A stretch of DNA of 64,000 nucleotides from Edaphochlamys debaryana. Its lineage: Eukaryota; Chlorophyta; Chlorophyceae; Chlamydomonadales. The stretch is taken from the NCBI GenBank assembly GCA_016858145.1, contig JAEHOE010000001.1, positions 3,782,001 to 3,846,000 of the forward strand. Reading direction: 5' to 3'. The position numbers were made by a program, and so were the translations under genes. Shown here piece after piece: positions 10,148 to 22,400 of the stretch (positions are counted from its first letter, which is position 1; the number at the start of each line of letters is the position of its first letter). The notes under the pieces are model-generated. The model did not search any database, was not told the DNA's origin, and was given only the letters and a program-made list of their open reading frames with translations.

Positions 10148-13100
10148 TCACTCCTCCTGCACGCCCCCCGCCTGCGCGGCCGTGATGCTGATGGCCAGTG
10201 CCCGGCCCAGGCTGAGCTTGGGCTTCATGCGCCCCGCGGCCGCTCGCTGCTTGAGGTAATCCCCGTCCAGGCGCGAGCGGGCCAGCTTGTCGCCCAGGTC
10301 CGCCAGTTTCCTGCGCAGCTCGCCGCACTCGTGCTGGGAGTCCTGGGAGGGGGACGAGGGGCAGGGGTGGCGGTTGGGATGGGGGCGAAGGTGGAGCAGA
10401 GTGGAGGAGGGGGGGTTTATGCAATGACGGGGGTGTGTGCGTTGTGTGCGTCGTACCAGACGTGAGGCCCCTGGTTAGGCCTCTGACAACCCCTTGCTGT
10501 GGCTTGAATCGGCGGCTGCGCCCATGCCCAGCCCGCCCCCGCCATGAGCGTGCCCCGCCCTCACCGCCAGCTGCTTCTGCACCGCCCTGGTGGCCTCGCG
10601 CGCCTCCTTGGCGTCCCGCCCCAGCGCCTCCAGGGTGCCGGCCAGCGCCTCCCGCTGCGCCCGCTCCGACGCCGCCTGCCCCTCCTGCAGCGCCGCCAGC
10701 TGCTTGCGCACGCGCTTGAGCTCCTTGGCGGAGGCGGCCAGCTGGGACTGCGTGTCGGACAGCTCGGACTGGAGGGGGGGGGGGGAAGAGGGAGGAGGGG
10801 GATGGGGAAGGGGATGAGGGGTGAAGCGGTGAGGGCGGGCGAAGGCGCGGGATGGCAAGAGGGGATGGGGGTCAGGATGGAGCGAGGCATTGGCGGGCGG
10901 AACAGGGGGCAAGGGAAGGAACGGGGAGGGCGCCTGTTGGGCTTCGGAAGGGGGAAGGGTGTGGCGGAATGGGTGTAAACCCTCGGGGTCCTGGCCCTCG
11001 TCCTTCCGCACCAAGCAGCCGCCCACCTGCAGCCGGATCATCTCCTTCTCCCGCTCCCTCGCGTCCACCGCCTTGAACAGCGGCCCGTCGCCGTCTGCGG
11101 GGGCGGGGGCAGCGCGAGGCCGTTGTGATTATAGCCTCCAGGAAGGCCGGAGGGCAGGAGGGCAGGCAGCCGCACGTGCAGATGCGCAACCCATCTGCGC
11201 AATCCCCGCACCGCCATCGCCCACCCACCCAGCCCCCGGCTCCCCGCCTCACCTGCTTGCCCGCCCTTGCCGCCCCTGCCCCCCTGCTGCCCCCCCGGCC
11301 GCATGGTTGCCGCCAGCAGGTCCAGCCCCAGGTCCTCCTCCATGAAGGCCACCCCCTTCTCCCGCAGCAGCTGCCGCGCCTGCGCCAGCAGCAGCCGCAG
11401 CCGCTTGACGCCCTCGGACTGCCGCCCGGACTCGGAGCGGGCCTCGCGGAGCTGTGTGGGGGGGGATGGGTGGGGGGACGGGGTGGAGAGGAGGGGATGT
11501 GGGTCGGGGTGGGGGGGACGGGAGGAAGGCGGGGGAGGAAGGCCGGGAGGTAGGAAGAGTGCAGGAGCAGGCTGGGGCCGCAGCAGGAGGTGGTGAGTCC
11601 AGCCATGCGTGCCTGCCATCTACCCGCCCCGCCCCGCCCTGGCCCCACCTGCGCCTCCAGCCGCTCCTGGCGCAGTGCCGCCTCCTCCAGCTGCCGCTCC
11701 CGCGCCTCTGCGTCCCGCTTGGCGGCGGCCGCCAGGGTGCGGCTGCGGGCGGCCTCGTCGCGGGCGGCGGCGGCGGCGGACTCCAGTCGGTCCCTCTCGG
11801 CGGGGTCGGGCGCGGAGCGGGAGTCTGTGCGGGCCGGGGTGGGGGTGGGGGTGGGTGGCGTGGGGTGGGGCAGAGGGATAGAAGGACGCAGGAGCGTACG
11901 TGGAGAAGGCGCAGGAGGATAAGGGGTGTGGGCGCTAGGTTGGGCCCAGGAGGGTAGGCGGCTGTGCACCCTCCCTCCCGCCCCCGCTCACCCTGCGAGT
12001 CCAGAATGCCCGCCCGGGCCCGCTCCAGCTCCCGCTGCAGGTGCGACACCTGCTGCCGGGCGGCCGCCAGCTCCCGCCGCAGCTCCGACATGTGGCTCTC
12101 GTGCGCCTCTTGCTGCGGGGCAGCAGGGCGGTGGAAAGGGGGGGGGGTGAAGAGGGTCGAGAGAAGTAAAGGCAGGGATCTCGGCTTGCACGTGCCTGCA
12201 CTTGCACACAACTGCAGCCGCAGCTCCAAAGCCCAGGTGCAGCACCACCCCGCTCCTCCCCCCCCCCCGCCTCACCAGCACCTCCACGTCGCGCCCCCGC
12301 TCCGCCGCCTCCCCCCCGCACGCTCTCAGCCGCGCCACCTCCGCCTGCAGCCCCAGCACCTGCGCCCGCAGCCGCATGCCGCTCTCCGCCGAGGACAGCG
12401 CCGCCTCCGCACGGCCGCCGTACAGCCCCGCGGCTGCCGTACCCGCGTCCATGCCCCCCGCCGCGCCGCCCTCGCCCCAGCCCTCCGCCGTCATCACCGC
12501 CGGCAGCAGCTCCCGCCGCCCTGCCAGCAGGAGCTCCCGGGAGGCGGCCGCCAGGGCCTCACGCGCCGCCGACATGGGGTGGGGCTGCTGGTGCTGGTGC
12601 TGGGGGGAGGGGTGGGCGTGCTGGGGGCTCTGGGAGGGCGCGGGCCCGGCTTGGCCGGAGGAGGACACACGCGCGCCGTAGCCGGAGGGGCCCAGCGGGG
12701 GCGTGCCGCTGGGGTTGGCGGCGTCGGGGGTGGAGGTGGCGGCGTCGCTGCCTCCGCCTCGCTTGCCGCCGGTCACCGCCGCCAGGGCCTGGTCGATGCG
12801 CTGCTGGTGCGTCAGCGGCGGCGGGGGCGGCGGCGGCGGCGGCTCCACGCCCGCCACCGTCATGCCCAGCTTGCGCAGCATCGCGTGCCGCCCCGACTGC
12901 CACCGCGCCAGCTCCCCAAGCAGGGCCGCGTTCTCATTGGCCAGCTTCTCATTCATCTGCAGGAGGACGGCGTTGGCGGCGCCGCTGGCGCCCGCGGCAC
13001 CGCCGCCGCCACCTCCGGCGGCGCTGCCCGCGCCGGTGGCGGCGGCCGCGGCGGCGCGGATGGCGGCGGCGGAGGGCGTGCCGGGGCGCGCGCCGGGCTT

Positions 13101-16100
13101 GCCGCCCGCTGCGCTGTTGCCGCCGCCCGCGACGCGGCCCGCCAGTATGCCTGCGGTGCGGGACACGAGCGCCCCGAACAGCCGGTCCAGGCCCTGGGGC
13201 AGGGGGTGGGGTGGGGGGGAGGAGGGAGGTCAGACGGGCAGTACAGGGCCGGGGAAGGGTGATTGCAGTGGTGCCCCTCTCCTCCTCGGAGCAGCGATCG
13301 CCAACACCATGCCCGCTCACAAGCGCCCTGCAACACGCGCTGTCGCCACACCGTGCCCGCTCTGTTCCCACACCACACGGTATTCGCGTGACGCCTTGAG
13401 ACGGCAGCCCAACCGGTAACCCCACCTGCAGTCCGTCCCGCATGGCGGCCTCGCAGCCCGACAGGGAGTCCTCCATCGACACCAACCGCTGCGCGTACTG
13501 CTCCCGTATGGCCGCCACCTCGCTCTGCAACCGCCGTACGGCACGCGTCTGCTCGTCCATGAAGGCGGCTGCCGTACTGGCCGACACGGAGGGCTGGCTG
13601 CGGCGGGAGGGCGAGGCGGTGGCTCGGTCCGCCCCCGAGCTTGCGGCGGCGGCAGCGGAGGCGCTGAGGACGTCGGCGGTGGCGGGTCGGGCGGACCGGG
13701 CCGTGGCTGAGGGGCTGGCGACGAAGGGGATGGGTCCCTGCACAACAAGAGGGGAAGATGTGTGGTGTGCAAGCGCAGGCGGCCGTGGGCGCTCGGGCCC
13801 TCACCCCTCCGCGGCCGCTCACCTCGTCCGCGCTGCCCTTGAGCCGGGCCAGCTCCGCCTCCGCCTCCAGCCGCTGGGACCGCTCCCGCTCCGCCTCGGC
13901 CTGCGTGGGGGGGAGGGGCGAAGGGTGTTTTTCTGAGGGGGAGGCGAAGGGGTGGGATTGAAGGGTGAGACGGGGATGGGTGGTGAGGCAGGGGGGTAGG
14001 GTCCTGGGCCTCTCGCTCCAGGCCTGTTGGCGAAGCAGGTGGGGAGGTGGAGCCCGGCACTCTCGGGGAGGTGCGCCCAGTCCCGCCAGGCTGTGCGCGA
14101 GAGCCCAAGCCGCGCACCTCGCTCCCGCCCTTCCCTGCCCTCCAACCTCCCCACCTGCAGCCCCTCCACCGCCGTCTTGAGGGCCGCCAGCCGCTCCTCC
14201 CGCCGCGCCGCCTCCTGCCCCGCGATCTCCAGGTCCGCCTGCAGCCCCAGCAGCGTCTGGTTGCGCCGGGCCAGGTCCGCCTGCAGTCGGGCCCGCTCCT
14301 CCTGGCGGGGCCACGAAGCCGAGCGGGGGGCGGGGGGTCGGGCGAAGAAGTGGTCGAGCGGGCCGCACAGGTGGGCCCAGAAGTGGACCCATGGCCGTGG
14401 GTGCCCAAGCAGGCAGCTCATAAGCACCCCGGCTCCCGCACACATTGTCATGGCTATGCTACTGCCAAAGCCTCAGCCCCCCCCACCTGTCCGCCCTTCT
14501 TCTCGCTGTCCAGGTCCGACCCCAGCTTCTTGGCCTGTGCCCTGTGCTGCGCCTCCAGCGCCGCCAGCGCCTCCTCCCCCGCCTTCCTCTGCCGCTCCAG
14601 GGCGGACTGCGCGGAGGCCACAGCAGCCTCCAGGTCAGCAGCCTGGAGGCGGGGAGGAGGAGGGTGGGGGAGGGGTTGGGAGTCAGGGAATCGGGCGGTG
14701 GGAAGATGAGGGACAGCGTGGAGGCTATGCAGGGCCATAAGAGCCAGGCCGGGCGGCTGCGGTCGTAGCCACTGGGCCACGCGTGGGGCCGGCCGGAGGC
14801 GGCCCCGGGCAATGGAGGCACCCCTCATTTGTCCGCACCTGCTTAGTCCGGGTCTCGAGCGCTGCCCGCACCACCCCCAGCTCTTCCTCGGCGCTCTTGG
14901 CCCGCTTCTCGGCCGTCCACCGGGCGCTCTCGGCCTTGTCCCGGGCAGCCTCGGCGGCCCTGCGCGGAGGAGTGTGCGGGGAGAAGTCAGGGGTCCCAAG
15001 CCGTCGTGTGCTCTGATAGGCTGCCGTCCGCTCCTGCCGCCGCCCCCCTCCCCTCCCCTCCCCTCCCCAAGGCCGCCCGGCCCTGCACCCACTTAAGCGC
15101 CTTCATGTGCTTGCGCCCCGCCTCCGCCTCCGCCGCATCCCGCCCCGACAGCGCCGCACTGGCCGCCATGGAGCGGAACTGGGCCGCCGCCGCCTCGGAG
15201 TCCCGCAGCTGCGCCGTCAGGGAGAGGGCCTGCGGGGGCGGGAGAGTGAGGGGTTGAGGCACAGCCAGGAGCCCTGACCCGACTGCTCGTCCTCGCCCTT
15301 GTCCCTGACACCGCCACTCTGAACCAGCCGTCCGCGAAGGCACGGTATGCTCGTGGCGGGTAGTGGTTGAGCTTGGAGGAGTGTAGGACAAGCCGTGTCC
15401 CGCTCAAACCCTCCCCCGCCCACCTGCGTCGACAGCTCCTCGACCTTGCGCCTCAGCTCCTGGATCTCCGAGGCAGCGGCAGCGCTGGCGGCGGCGCTGG
15501 CGGCAGCCGCAGCGGCCGCCACCGCTGCCTCGTGTGCGGCTGCCGCCTCCCCTGCCGCTGCCCCTCCCCCACTGCCTCCGCCTCCGGCCCCCGCCCCGCT
15601 GGGCTGCTGCCGGGAGGCCAGGGGCGGCATCGAGGACGACCACAGCGGCGGCGTGCCGCCACCTGCCCCCGCTGAGCTGGCAGCCCCGCCGCCACTGCCA
15701 CTCGAGGAGGAGGCGTGTCCGGTCCGGGACGGGGACCGAGGGGCGGCTGCGGGGCCTGGCCCTGCGCCCCAACTGGCACCGCTGTCCGGCTCCGGGCCTG
15801 GAGCCCCGCTGCCCCCCCGCGGGGCGCCTGGGACCACTGACCGCACCGGGACAGGGTCCGGGCCTGTGGGGGTGGGCGAAAGCGGGGAGCGGTGGAGTGC
15901 ACATCTCAGCGCACACCGGTGCAAACCCAAGACTCCAGGGGCCCTCAAAGGTTGGGTCTCCACCACACAACACTGCCTTGGCATGTTCGCCGGCCCCACC
16001 TGTCGCGGCCGGCAGCTCCAACTCGCTGCCCTCCTCCACCACAAGCACCTCGGCCCCGCCCGCGCCCGTTCCGGGGCCCGAGCCGGGTCGGGAGCCAGCG

Positions 16101-17425
16101 CCCGAGCCCGAGCCCCCACCGCCGGCCGCGGAGGACGGCGCCGGGGCCGACGGCGCGCCGGCCAGGACACTGCTGGGCCGCGTCCCGATGGCGGGGAGCA
16201 TGGCACTGCCGTTGTACGTGGCGGCCGCACCCGTGGCGTCCGCCATGGCGCCACTGGCTGTGGCGGCACTCCCGGGCCCTCCACCCCATGCGCCCTGCGG
16301 CCCCGCCCCTGACCCCGAGGCGCCGCCCCGCACAACGCTGTCCGAGCTGGAGCGATGCAGCGAGCCCCGGCCGCCGCCTGCACCGCCCCCACTGCTACCT
16401 CCACCCCCGCCGCCGCCCCGGCTAGGTCCTGACTGGCGCCCGCCTGCCCCGCCGCCTCTCCGGCCGCCGCCAGCGCCCCCGCCGCTCACGCCGCCTCGGG
16501 CCCGGCCAGTTCCACCGGCCTGGCCACTGGCGCCCTCGCCGCCCCCACCCAGGGGGTGAGACAGCTGCTGCTGCCAGGGCCCTGCCACGCCGTCCTGGCC
16601 CCGGGCGTGGGGCGGCAGGTGGCGCCCCGTGTACTCCTCGGACGTCTCATCCGGCTCCTCGGGATCTGCTGCCGTAACCCGGTACGGTGCGTACTGTTGA
16701 GGCTGTTGTGCGCCGCCGGAACCCGATAGTTGATCAGGGCCGGTGTAACTCGAGTCTTCGCCCTCCTCTTGGGGCGGCGCGAGGTCGTATGGGCCCCCCA
16801 CGGCTGGGGGCAGGAAGCCGGAGCCTAGGTAGGGCGGGAGGTACGCGGGTGGGGGCTCGAGGATATCTGCACCGGCGCTGGCGCGGCGAGCGGGGGGCAG
16901 GGCCCCGCCGCTTCCTGAGGCTCCGCCCCCGGCCGTGAAGCTGTGGCTGCTCATGGCTGCCCGGGCCCCTGGGCCAGCGGGGGGCCGGCCGGGTGAGGCT
17001 GCGGAGCTGGGCCCTGGGCCGTTGCCGCTGCTCGGGCCAGACGAAGGCCTGCCGGGTACCGCAGGGGGGAGAGGGGGAGGGGATACCTAGCGTGAGAGCA
17101 CGCAGGCAAGACGCACGGAGTGTCGGCGAGAAGGGGATAGGCCGGGGGTGTTCACGTACCGGTCTCGGGGCCCGCCCTGACCGTAGTGGTAGAGCACCGG
17201 CTGCGCGGGAGGCGCTGCGCCCCCATCCTGCACAGCAGCGTACCCATAGAGGCTTGAGCGGAAGCGCCCGAGGTGCTGAGACAGCCAGGAGCACAGCGGC
17301 CGGGGCCGCGGGTGCACACATGCGAGCGCGAGACCTGCCTGGCTGGATGTCCTCCGCGTAAGACCTGACACCAGACCCGATCCAGCGATAAGGTCCGCGA
17401 GCTGCGTCTGCTTTCGCACAGACAT
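10148..17425 (-). CDS. large coiled-coil protein, 16 exons
   Basis: The exons are 17160-17425, 16000-17048, 15424-15863, 15093-15229, 14839-14959, 14487-14642, 14155-14301, 13823-13900, 13426-13737, 12276-13193, 11992-12112, 11649-11824, 11253-11451, 11027-11094, 10565-10768 and 10148-10342. All phases close, giving 1528 residues. The first ~500 residues are disordered and rich in Gly, Ser and Pro. From about residue 560 onward, Ala/Glu/Lys/Arg/Leu heptads form long coiled coils, each short exon carrying a few heptads (for example EIQELRRKVEELS). A Gly/Ala/Pro-rich break with nine prolines interrupts them near residue 1000. Coiled coil then resumes nearly to the end. There are no transmembrane segments or catalytic motifs. 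The architecture resembles centrosomal, basal-body or golgin-type scaffold proteins, but no specific family signature is visible, so no name is given. Confidence 0.85.
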
Positions 17426-17924
17426 TGCGCGTCGGTAAAATGGTCAAGCTTGCTCGGTAGGGCTATATGCGGTTGTTTTACATCATCATCATGCTCAGGT
17501 CACGACATCGGTCATGTCGGTCACAATTGCAGTCCGCAACACCGTCGCGGCGTGCAGTCAAGTGTTTCCTGCTGAGCAGCGGCAGCCACGCTACCCCTTC
17601 AGTCCACAGCAGCCGTCCAACGATAGTCCACAGAGTCAAGTAAGCTAGTTAACGTCACAAGTCACTAGACGGCCGCCCTCGTCGACACACACGTACCCGA
17701 ACCGAGCGGCGCCCCCCTCATCCCCCCACCCCCTGCCCTGCCTATGCTCCCCACCCCCCGAAGCCCCCAACTCCCCCTCGGCACCCTTGCCCACGAAACC
17801 CCTCATCCGAAAGCTCCTGCGTCCGCAACCTCTTCAAGTGCACGTAATTCCGTAAGTACACCAAGACGCGTTCGGCCATGCCCTGTGCCCCCGCCTGCCA
17901 GCGACTGCCCCCGATGCCTCCCGT
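17426..17924. other. intergenic: coiled-coil gene promoter and L10K gene 3' region
   Basis: Both neighbours are on the minus strand. The part at 17440-17680 is notably AT-richer, with a weak TATA-like ATATAG around 17463-17469, about 40 nt before the ATG at 17425. A minus-strand TGTAA lies at 17478-17482. No coding sequence is supported. Confidence 0.55.
17478..17482 (-). promoter_or_regulatory. candidate poly(A) signal TGTAA for the L10K gene
   Basis: The minus strand reads TGTAA about 440 nt past the stop at 17925. If it is used, the transcript would run to within about 50 nt of the next start codon, so this is weak. Confidence 0.25.
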
Positions 17925-19114
17925 TCAATCCGACATCTCGTCCGCCTCAGGCTCCGGTTGCGCCTTTTCCGCCACCTTCTTGTGCTTGGGCGCCAGAATG
18001 GGGGGAGGCGCCTTGATCTGCTCCACAAGAGGGGGGTGCCGTGTCAGGCAGGGTGGAAGCACCCATCCACAGCGTCCGGCCCTCAACCTCCCCCCGCCCC
18101 CCAACACCGCGGCACTACGCCCCGTTGTCTGTGATAACCCCCGCCCCCATCCCAACTGCACCCTACCTCTAGCTGCTGCCCACGGCCACTCCTGCCCCCC
18201 ACACCCTTCCGCAAGCAGCCCACGCCGCACCATTTTGAGCTTCCCGCCCTTGCTCTCCGCCACGCCCGCCGCGTTGCCCTCGTTGCGCTTGTTAATGGCC
18301 TTGGTCAGGTCCTGGAGGCAAAGGAGGGGCGCGGGGAAGGAGGGGTCAAGGCATCAGGGCAGCGCTGGAAGGCAGACGCATAACGACGAAAGCCAAGGTC
18401 GCTGGGGGCATGGGCTGCCATGGTCCTGGGACCGTGCTGCGCCGACAGCGCGAGCAGGCGTCGGCGGGGGCGGACCGAGTCCTCCGCCGAGCTGTTGCCT
18501 CGCGCATCCGGCTCTGGGGCCTGAGGACAACCCCGGGCTTTAAGTAACCTGAGACGTCGACTGCGCACCGGGTGTGGCCACATGTGTGTGTGGCCTGGGC
18601 CGGACGGAACCAGGGCAGCTCAGGTGAGCCAGCGGTGGCCGCCCCACTGGGAATGCCCTCCCCCTGCCTAACCTGCTAGCCCCTCCCCCTGCCAATCGTG
18701 CTAGCCCCTCCCCCTCGTTGCCTGAAACACCCCTAATCTCTGCCTCCTCAACTCTCTGCCCTCGCCGTGTGGGCTCTCAGACACCTTGAGCTCCGCCCCC
18801 TTGCCGTGCCCAGTTGGGGGTTCCGGACCCTCCGCGACGTGGGCCCACCTGCGACTCATTGTACGCCTCCAGAGCCTTGCCCTTCTTGGGCGGCTTGTCG
18901 AACTTGCCTAGGCGAGAGCAGGAAGACCAGCGCTCAGCCGCCGCAACACTCGGGAGGCTGCTGGCCATGCGGCCGCAACCGCTGTCGACCTTAGCTACGT
19001 TCCCTACACTGCGTGGGACGCACCTTTACGAGTTACGGCCGCCTTGCCATGCCTATTCGCAGCCTCCTTCTTCTTGACAATTGTCTTCTTCGCTTTCAAC
19101 GCCCCCTGCGGCAT
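17925..19114 (-). CDS. L10K / UPF0390-type small basic protein
   Basis: The exons are 19024-19114, 18849-18907, 18231-18311 and 17925-18020, giving 108 residues. The N-terminus MPQGALKAKKTIVKKK, the downstream TRKGK and PPKKGK, and the block LTKAINKRNEGNAAGVA match the arrangement of the Leydig-cell-tumour 10 kDa (DUF2462/UPF0390) family: an MxQG start, Lys clusters, and a conserved KAINK(K/R)NE helix. Members are short, very basic proteins thought to be nucleolar or ribosome-associated. The acidic tail ending EADEMSD is an addition to the basic core. The second intron is long (537 nt) and contains a 24-25 bp repeat. The gene is divergent from LIG6, with only 310 nt between the start codons. 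Confidence 0.75.
18655..18715. repeat. imperfect tandem repeat in an L10K-gene intron
   Basis: Two units of 24 and 25 nt and a partial third each begin GCCCCTCCCCCT (the first lacks one C). The units end in GCTA. The repeat lies entirely inside the intron 18312-18848. Confidence 0.6.
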
Positions 19115-19424
19115 GGTGCTGTGCTTGAGTATAACGAAAGGGTGTAGGTGTCGACAATAATGGACAGAGGGCCGGAAACAGTGAGGGTTTTGCAACATCG
19201 AGCGTGCGGCGGGTGCTGTGGCGTGATGATGCATCCCAAGCTGCAAGTGCCTCTTTGCCACTGTCCATCGATACCTCAGACTGCAACGAACACTCTAGAC
19301 GGACTGCACATCACCCGCCAACGTCGCGCTGCACATGACCCGCCAAATGACGTAGCCTCGCGCCCAGACCGGGCTAGCGTCGCCCGGACGCACCTGAGTG
19401 CCTTGCTGCCGCTCGGTCGCGAGT
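19115..19424. promoter_or_regulatory. bidirectional promoter region, L10K gene / LIG6
   Basis: These 310 nt lie between the divergent start codons at 19114 (minus) and 19425 (plus). They must hold both 5' UTRs and promoters. They are AT-richer than the flanks and I see no clear TATA box. Confidence 0.55.
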
Positions 19425-22400
19425 ATGGCCACTGCGCAGCTTCAGCGGGGGCCTTCTGGCGGGGGCCCCGCGCTCCCGCCGTCCATCCCCACCCACAAAG
19501 TCATCCCCGGCACGGGCATCGTGGTGGACGCCTTCCGCCACGCCCACCCGGGTGTGGCCGCCTACTTCCTCACGCACGCGCACTCCGGTGGGGAGGCCAC
19601 AGCGCGCGCTCTCCCAGGCTGAGCTTGCCCTGTGTCCCCCGCCCCCCCTCCGTCAACCCCAGGTCGAGTGTGCCCCTCCCTGCTGCTGAACTCTTTGCCC
19701 CTTCCTGCGCTCGCGTGCCCCCCAACCCCCAGACCACTACACGGGCATCACGGAGAACTGGAGCGCAGGGCCCATCTACTGCTCGGAGGCGAGTGGAGGG
19801 CCCTGGGGGCTGGAGCGCTGGACCGAGGGCTCTCTCGGCCGTGGCCTGAGGGGGGGCGGTCGGATGGGACCTACCGGGGTTGCTGCACGCCTCCGCGACC
19901 CGACCCTCCCGTGCCTGCTCCCCCTCTTCCCCCCACCCCAGGTCACGGCCCGGCTGGTGGTGCACCTCACCGGGGTGGACCCGGCCTTCGTGCGGCCCCT
20001 ACCCATGGGCGTACCCACGCGGGTGGAAGGTGGGGCCTCCGGGGGAGCGAGTCCCGGGGCCTTTGTTGTAAGTGTGGTACTGCTTGAGCCGATGCTAGCG
20101 GACCGTATCAATGCCCCCTTGACGGCCTTCTGCCGAATATCATTGATGGCCTCATGGGCTCTCGCTGCAGGCGTGGAGGTGACCCTGGTGGACGCCAACC
20201 ACTGCCCGGGGGCGGTGCAGCTGCTGTTTAGGGTGCCGGCGGGGGGGGCGGGAGCGGCGGCGGGGGCGAGCGGCAGCGGCGCGGTCGGCGGCTGCGCCCG
20301 GTGGCTGCACTGCGGCGACATGCGGTACCACCCCCGCATGGCGGCCTGCCCCCACCTGGCCGCGTGGCGGGGCTGCGAGGGCGTGTTCCTGGACACCACC
20401 TACGCACAGCCCAAGCACAGCTTCCCCAGCCAGGTGGGCCGGGGAGGAAGGCGGCACGGGGGCAGGGGGCACTGCCCTCAGGCGGTCAGGGGCCGGGGGG
20501 CAGCGGGCAGAGAGGGTACGATAGCAGGCGGGGACGGAGCCAGCGGCCGGCCCCGAACGCATTGACCAGGCCCGCCCCCCGCCCGCTGCCGCGCAGGAGG
20601 AGGCGGTGGAGTACGTGGCGTCCACCGTGGCGGCGCTGCTGGCGGAGGACCGGGCCGCGCAGCAGGCGGAGGCGGGGGCGGAGGCGGGGGCAGGGGAAGA
20701 GGGGCCAACGGAGGCGGAGGGGGCGGAGGCTTCGGAGACCGCACTGAAGGAGGAGCCTGCCGCAGGGAAGAGCGCAGCCGTGGTCTCGGTCACCGGTCAG
20801 GAGCGGGGCGGTGGGGGCGAGGCCGAAGCGGCCAGCGGGGCGGCTGGCGGCGAGGCCGCCGACGGGTCCGGGGGCGCGGAGGTGGGCACCGGCGGCCGCG
20901 GCGGCCCGTTCCGCCGCGTGTACGTTGTGTCGACCTACGTCATCGGCAAGGAGCGCCTCCTGCTGGCGGTGGGGCAGGGGGGGAGGACGGGGGCGGGAGG
21001 GAGGGGCACGTGGCGTTGCGCTGAAGGGTGCACTCCTGGGAAGAGTGCAGGGGTGTACTATAGGCTTCGGGAGACGGGGCAGGTCCCTGGTGGGCGCTAA
21101 TCCAGCGGCCGGGGGCCTTTCCAATCGCCGCAACCTCATCGGCGCCCGCACAGATCCATCGGCGCTGCGGCGTGCGGCTGGCGGTGACGGAGACCAAGCT
21201 GGCCGTGCTGCGGCTGTGCCTGGCGCCGGGGGAGGTGGAGGCGGCCTTCACCACCGACCTCTCCGCCACGCCCGTGCACGTGGCGAGCTGGGGCACGCTG
21301 GGGGAGACGTGGCCCTTCTTCAGGTGCGGTGCGGGAGGCCGGGGGCTGTCGGCGGGAGCCGGGTACGGGGCTTGCAGGCCATCGTGCTGCTCACTACGTG
21401 CCGGCTGCTTACCGGTGCATCCACGTCATGCTGCTCCGCGGGAGACCACGTAGCCCCCAGCTCTAGCGGCAGGCGCTGCTCCGCGAGAGAAGAAGATGCC
21501 CCAAGTGGCTGACCCACTATTGCTGCTCACCGCGCTCGTCCCCTTATCGCGTGCCCTCATCAACTGCCCCTCCCCGAACCACACACTCTCATCCGTCAGA
21601 GTCAGCACACTCGCGTCCTCCCCGCACCTCACCCGCCCCGTTGCAGGCCCAACTTCGTCAACATGCAGCGCCACGCCGAGCTGGCGGGGGCGCCCTCGCT
21701 GGTGGGGTTCGTGCCCACGGGCTGGATGTACGAGATGAAGCGCACGGCCTTCCCCGTGCGCAGCAAGGGCAGCCTCGCCGTGCACCTGGTGCCGTACAGC
21801 GAGCACTCGAGCTTCGCCGAGCTGCGCGAGTACGTGGGCTGGCTGCGGCCGCAGCAGGTACGGCACGGCGCGGCGTGCTGGGCGTGCTGCGCATGCTGGG
21901 GACGGGGACGCGAGGCATGGCTGGGGATGGGCCAGGTAGACTGGCAATAGTGCTGTGTTGCTAGGGCACTGACGGAAGCAGCTGCCGGGGGGTTTGCGTG
22001 CATGCATGCACCAGCAGGGGGGCAGCCCGAGGCTTGAGTGTCCATCTCAGCCCTCCTCGCGGTCACTTCCGGCCTCACCTCGCAGGTCATCCCCACCGTG
22101 GGCGTGGGCGGCGAGGACGGCGACAAGGCCTTGCGGGCCATGCTCAAGCACTTTGTGTCCCTGGTGGACGCCACCGCCCGCAAGGCCCGCTTCCTGGCCG
22201 CCATGGGCCAGCGGCCGGCGGGGGCGGGGGCGGGGGCAGCGGGGGTGCAGGCGGGGGCCGGCCGAAGCGCTGCGGCCAGTGCGACACGGGGCACGGACGC
22301 GGGTGGCGCGGACGCGGAGGCTGAGGCAGGGCCCGAGGAGATCGTCATTGACAGCGACAGCGACAGCGAGGGCGCCGGTGACTGTGGGAATGGGGCGGGC

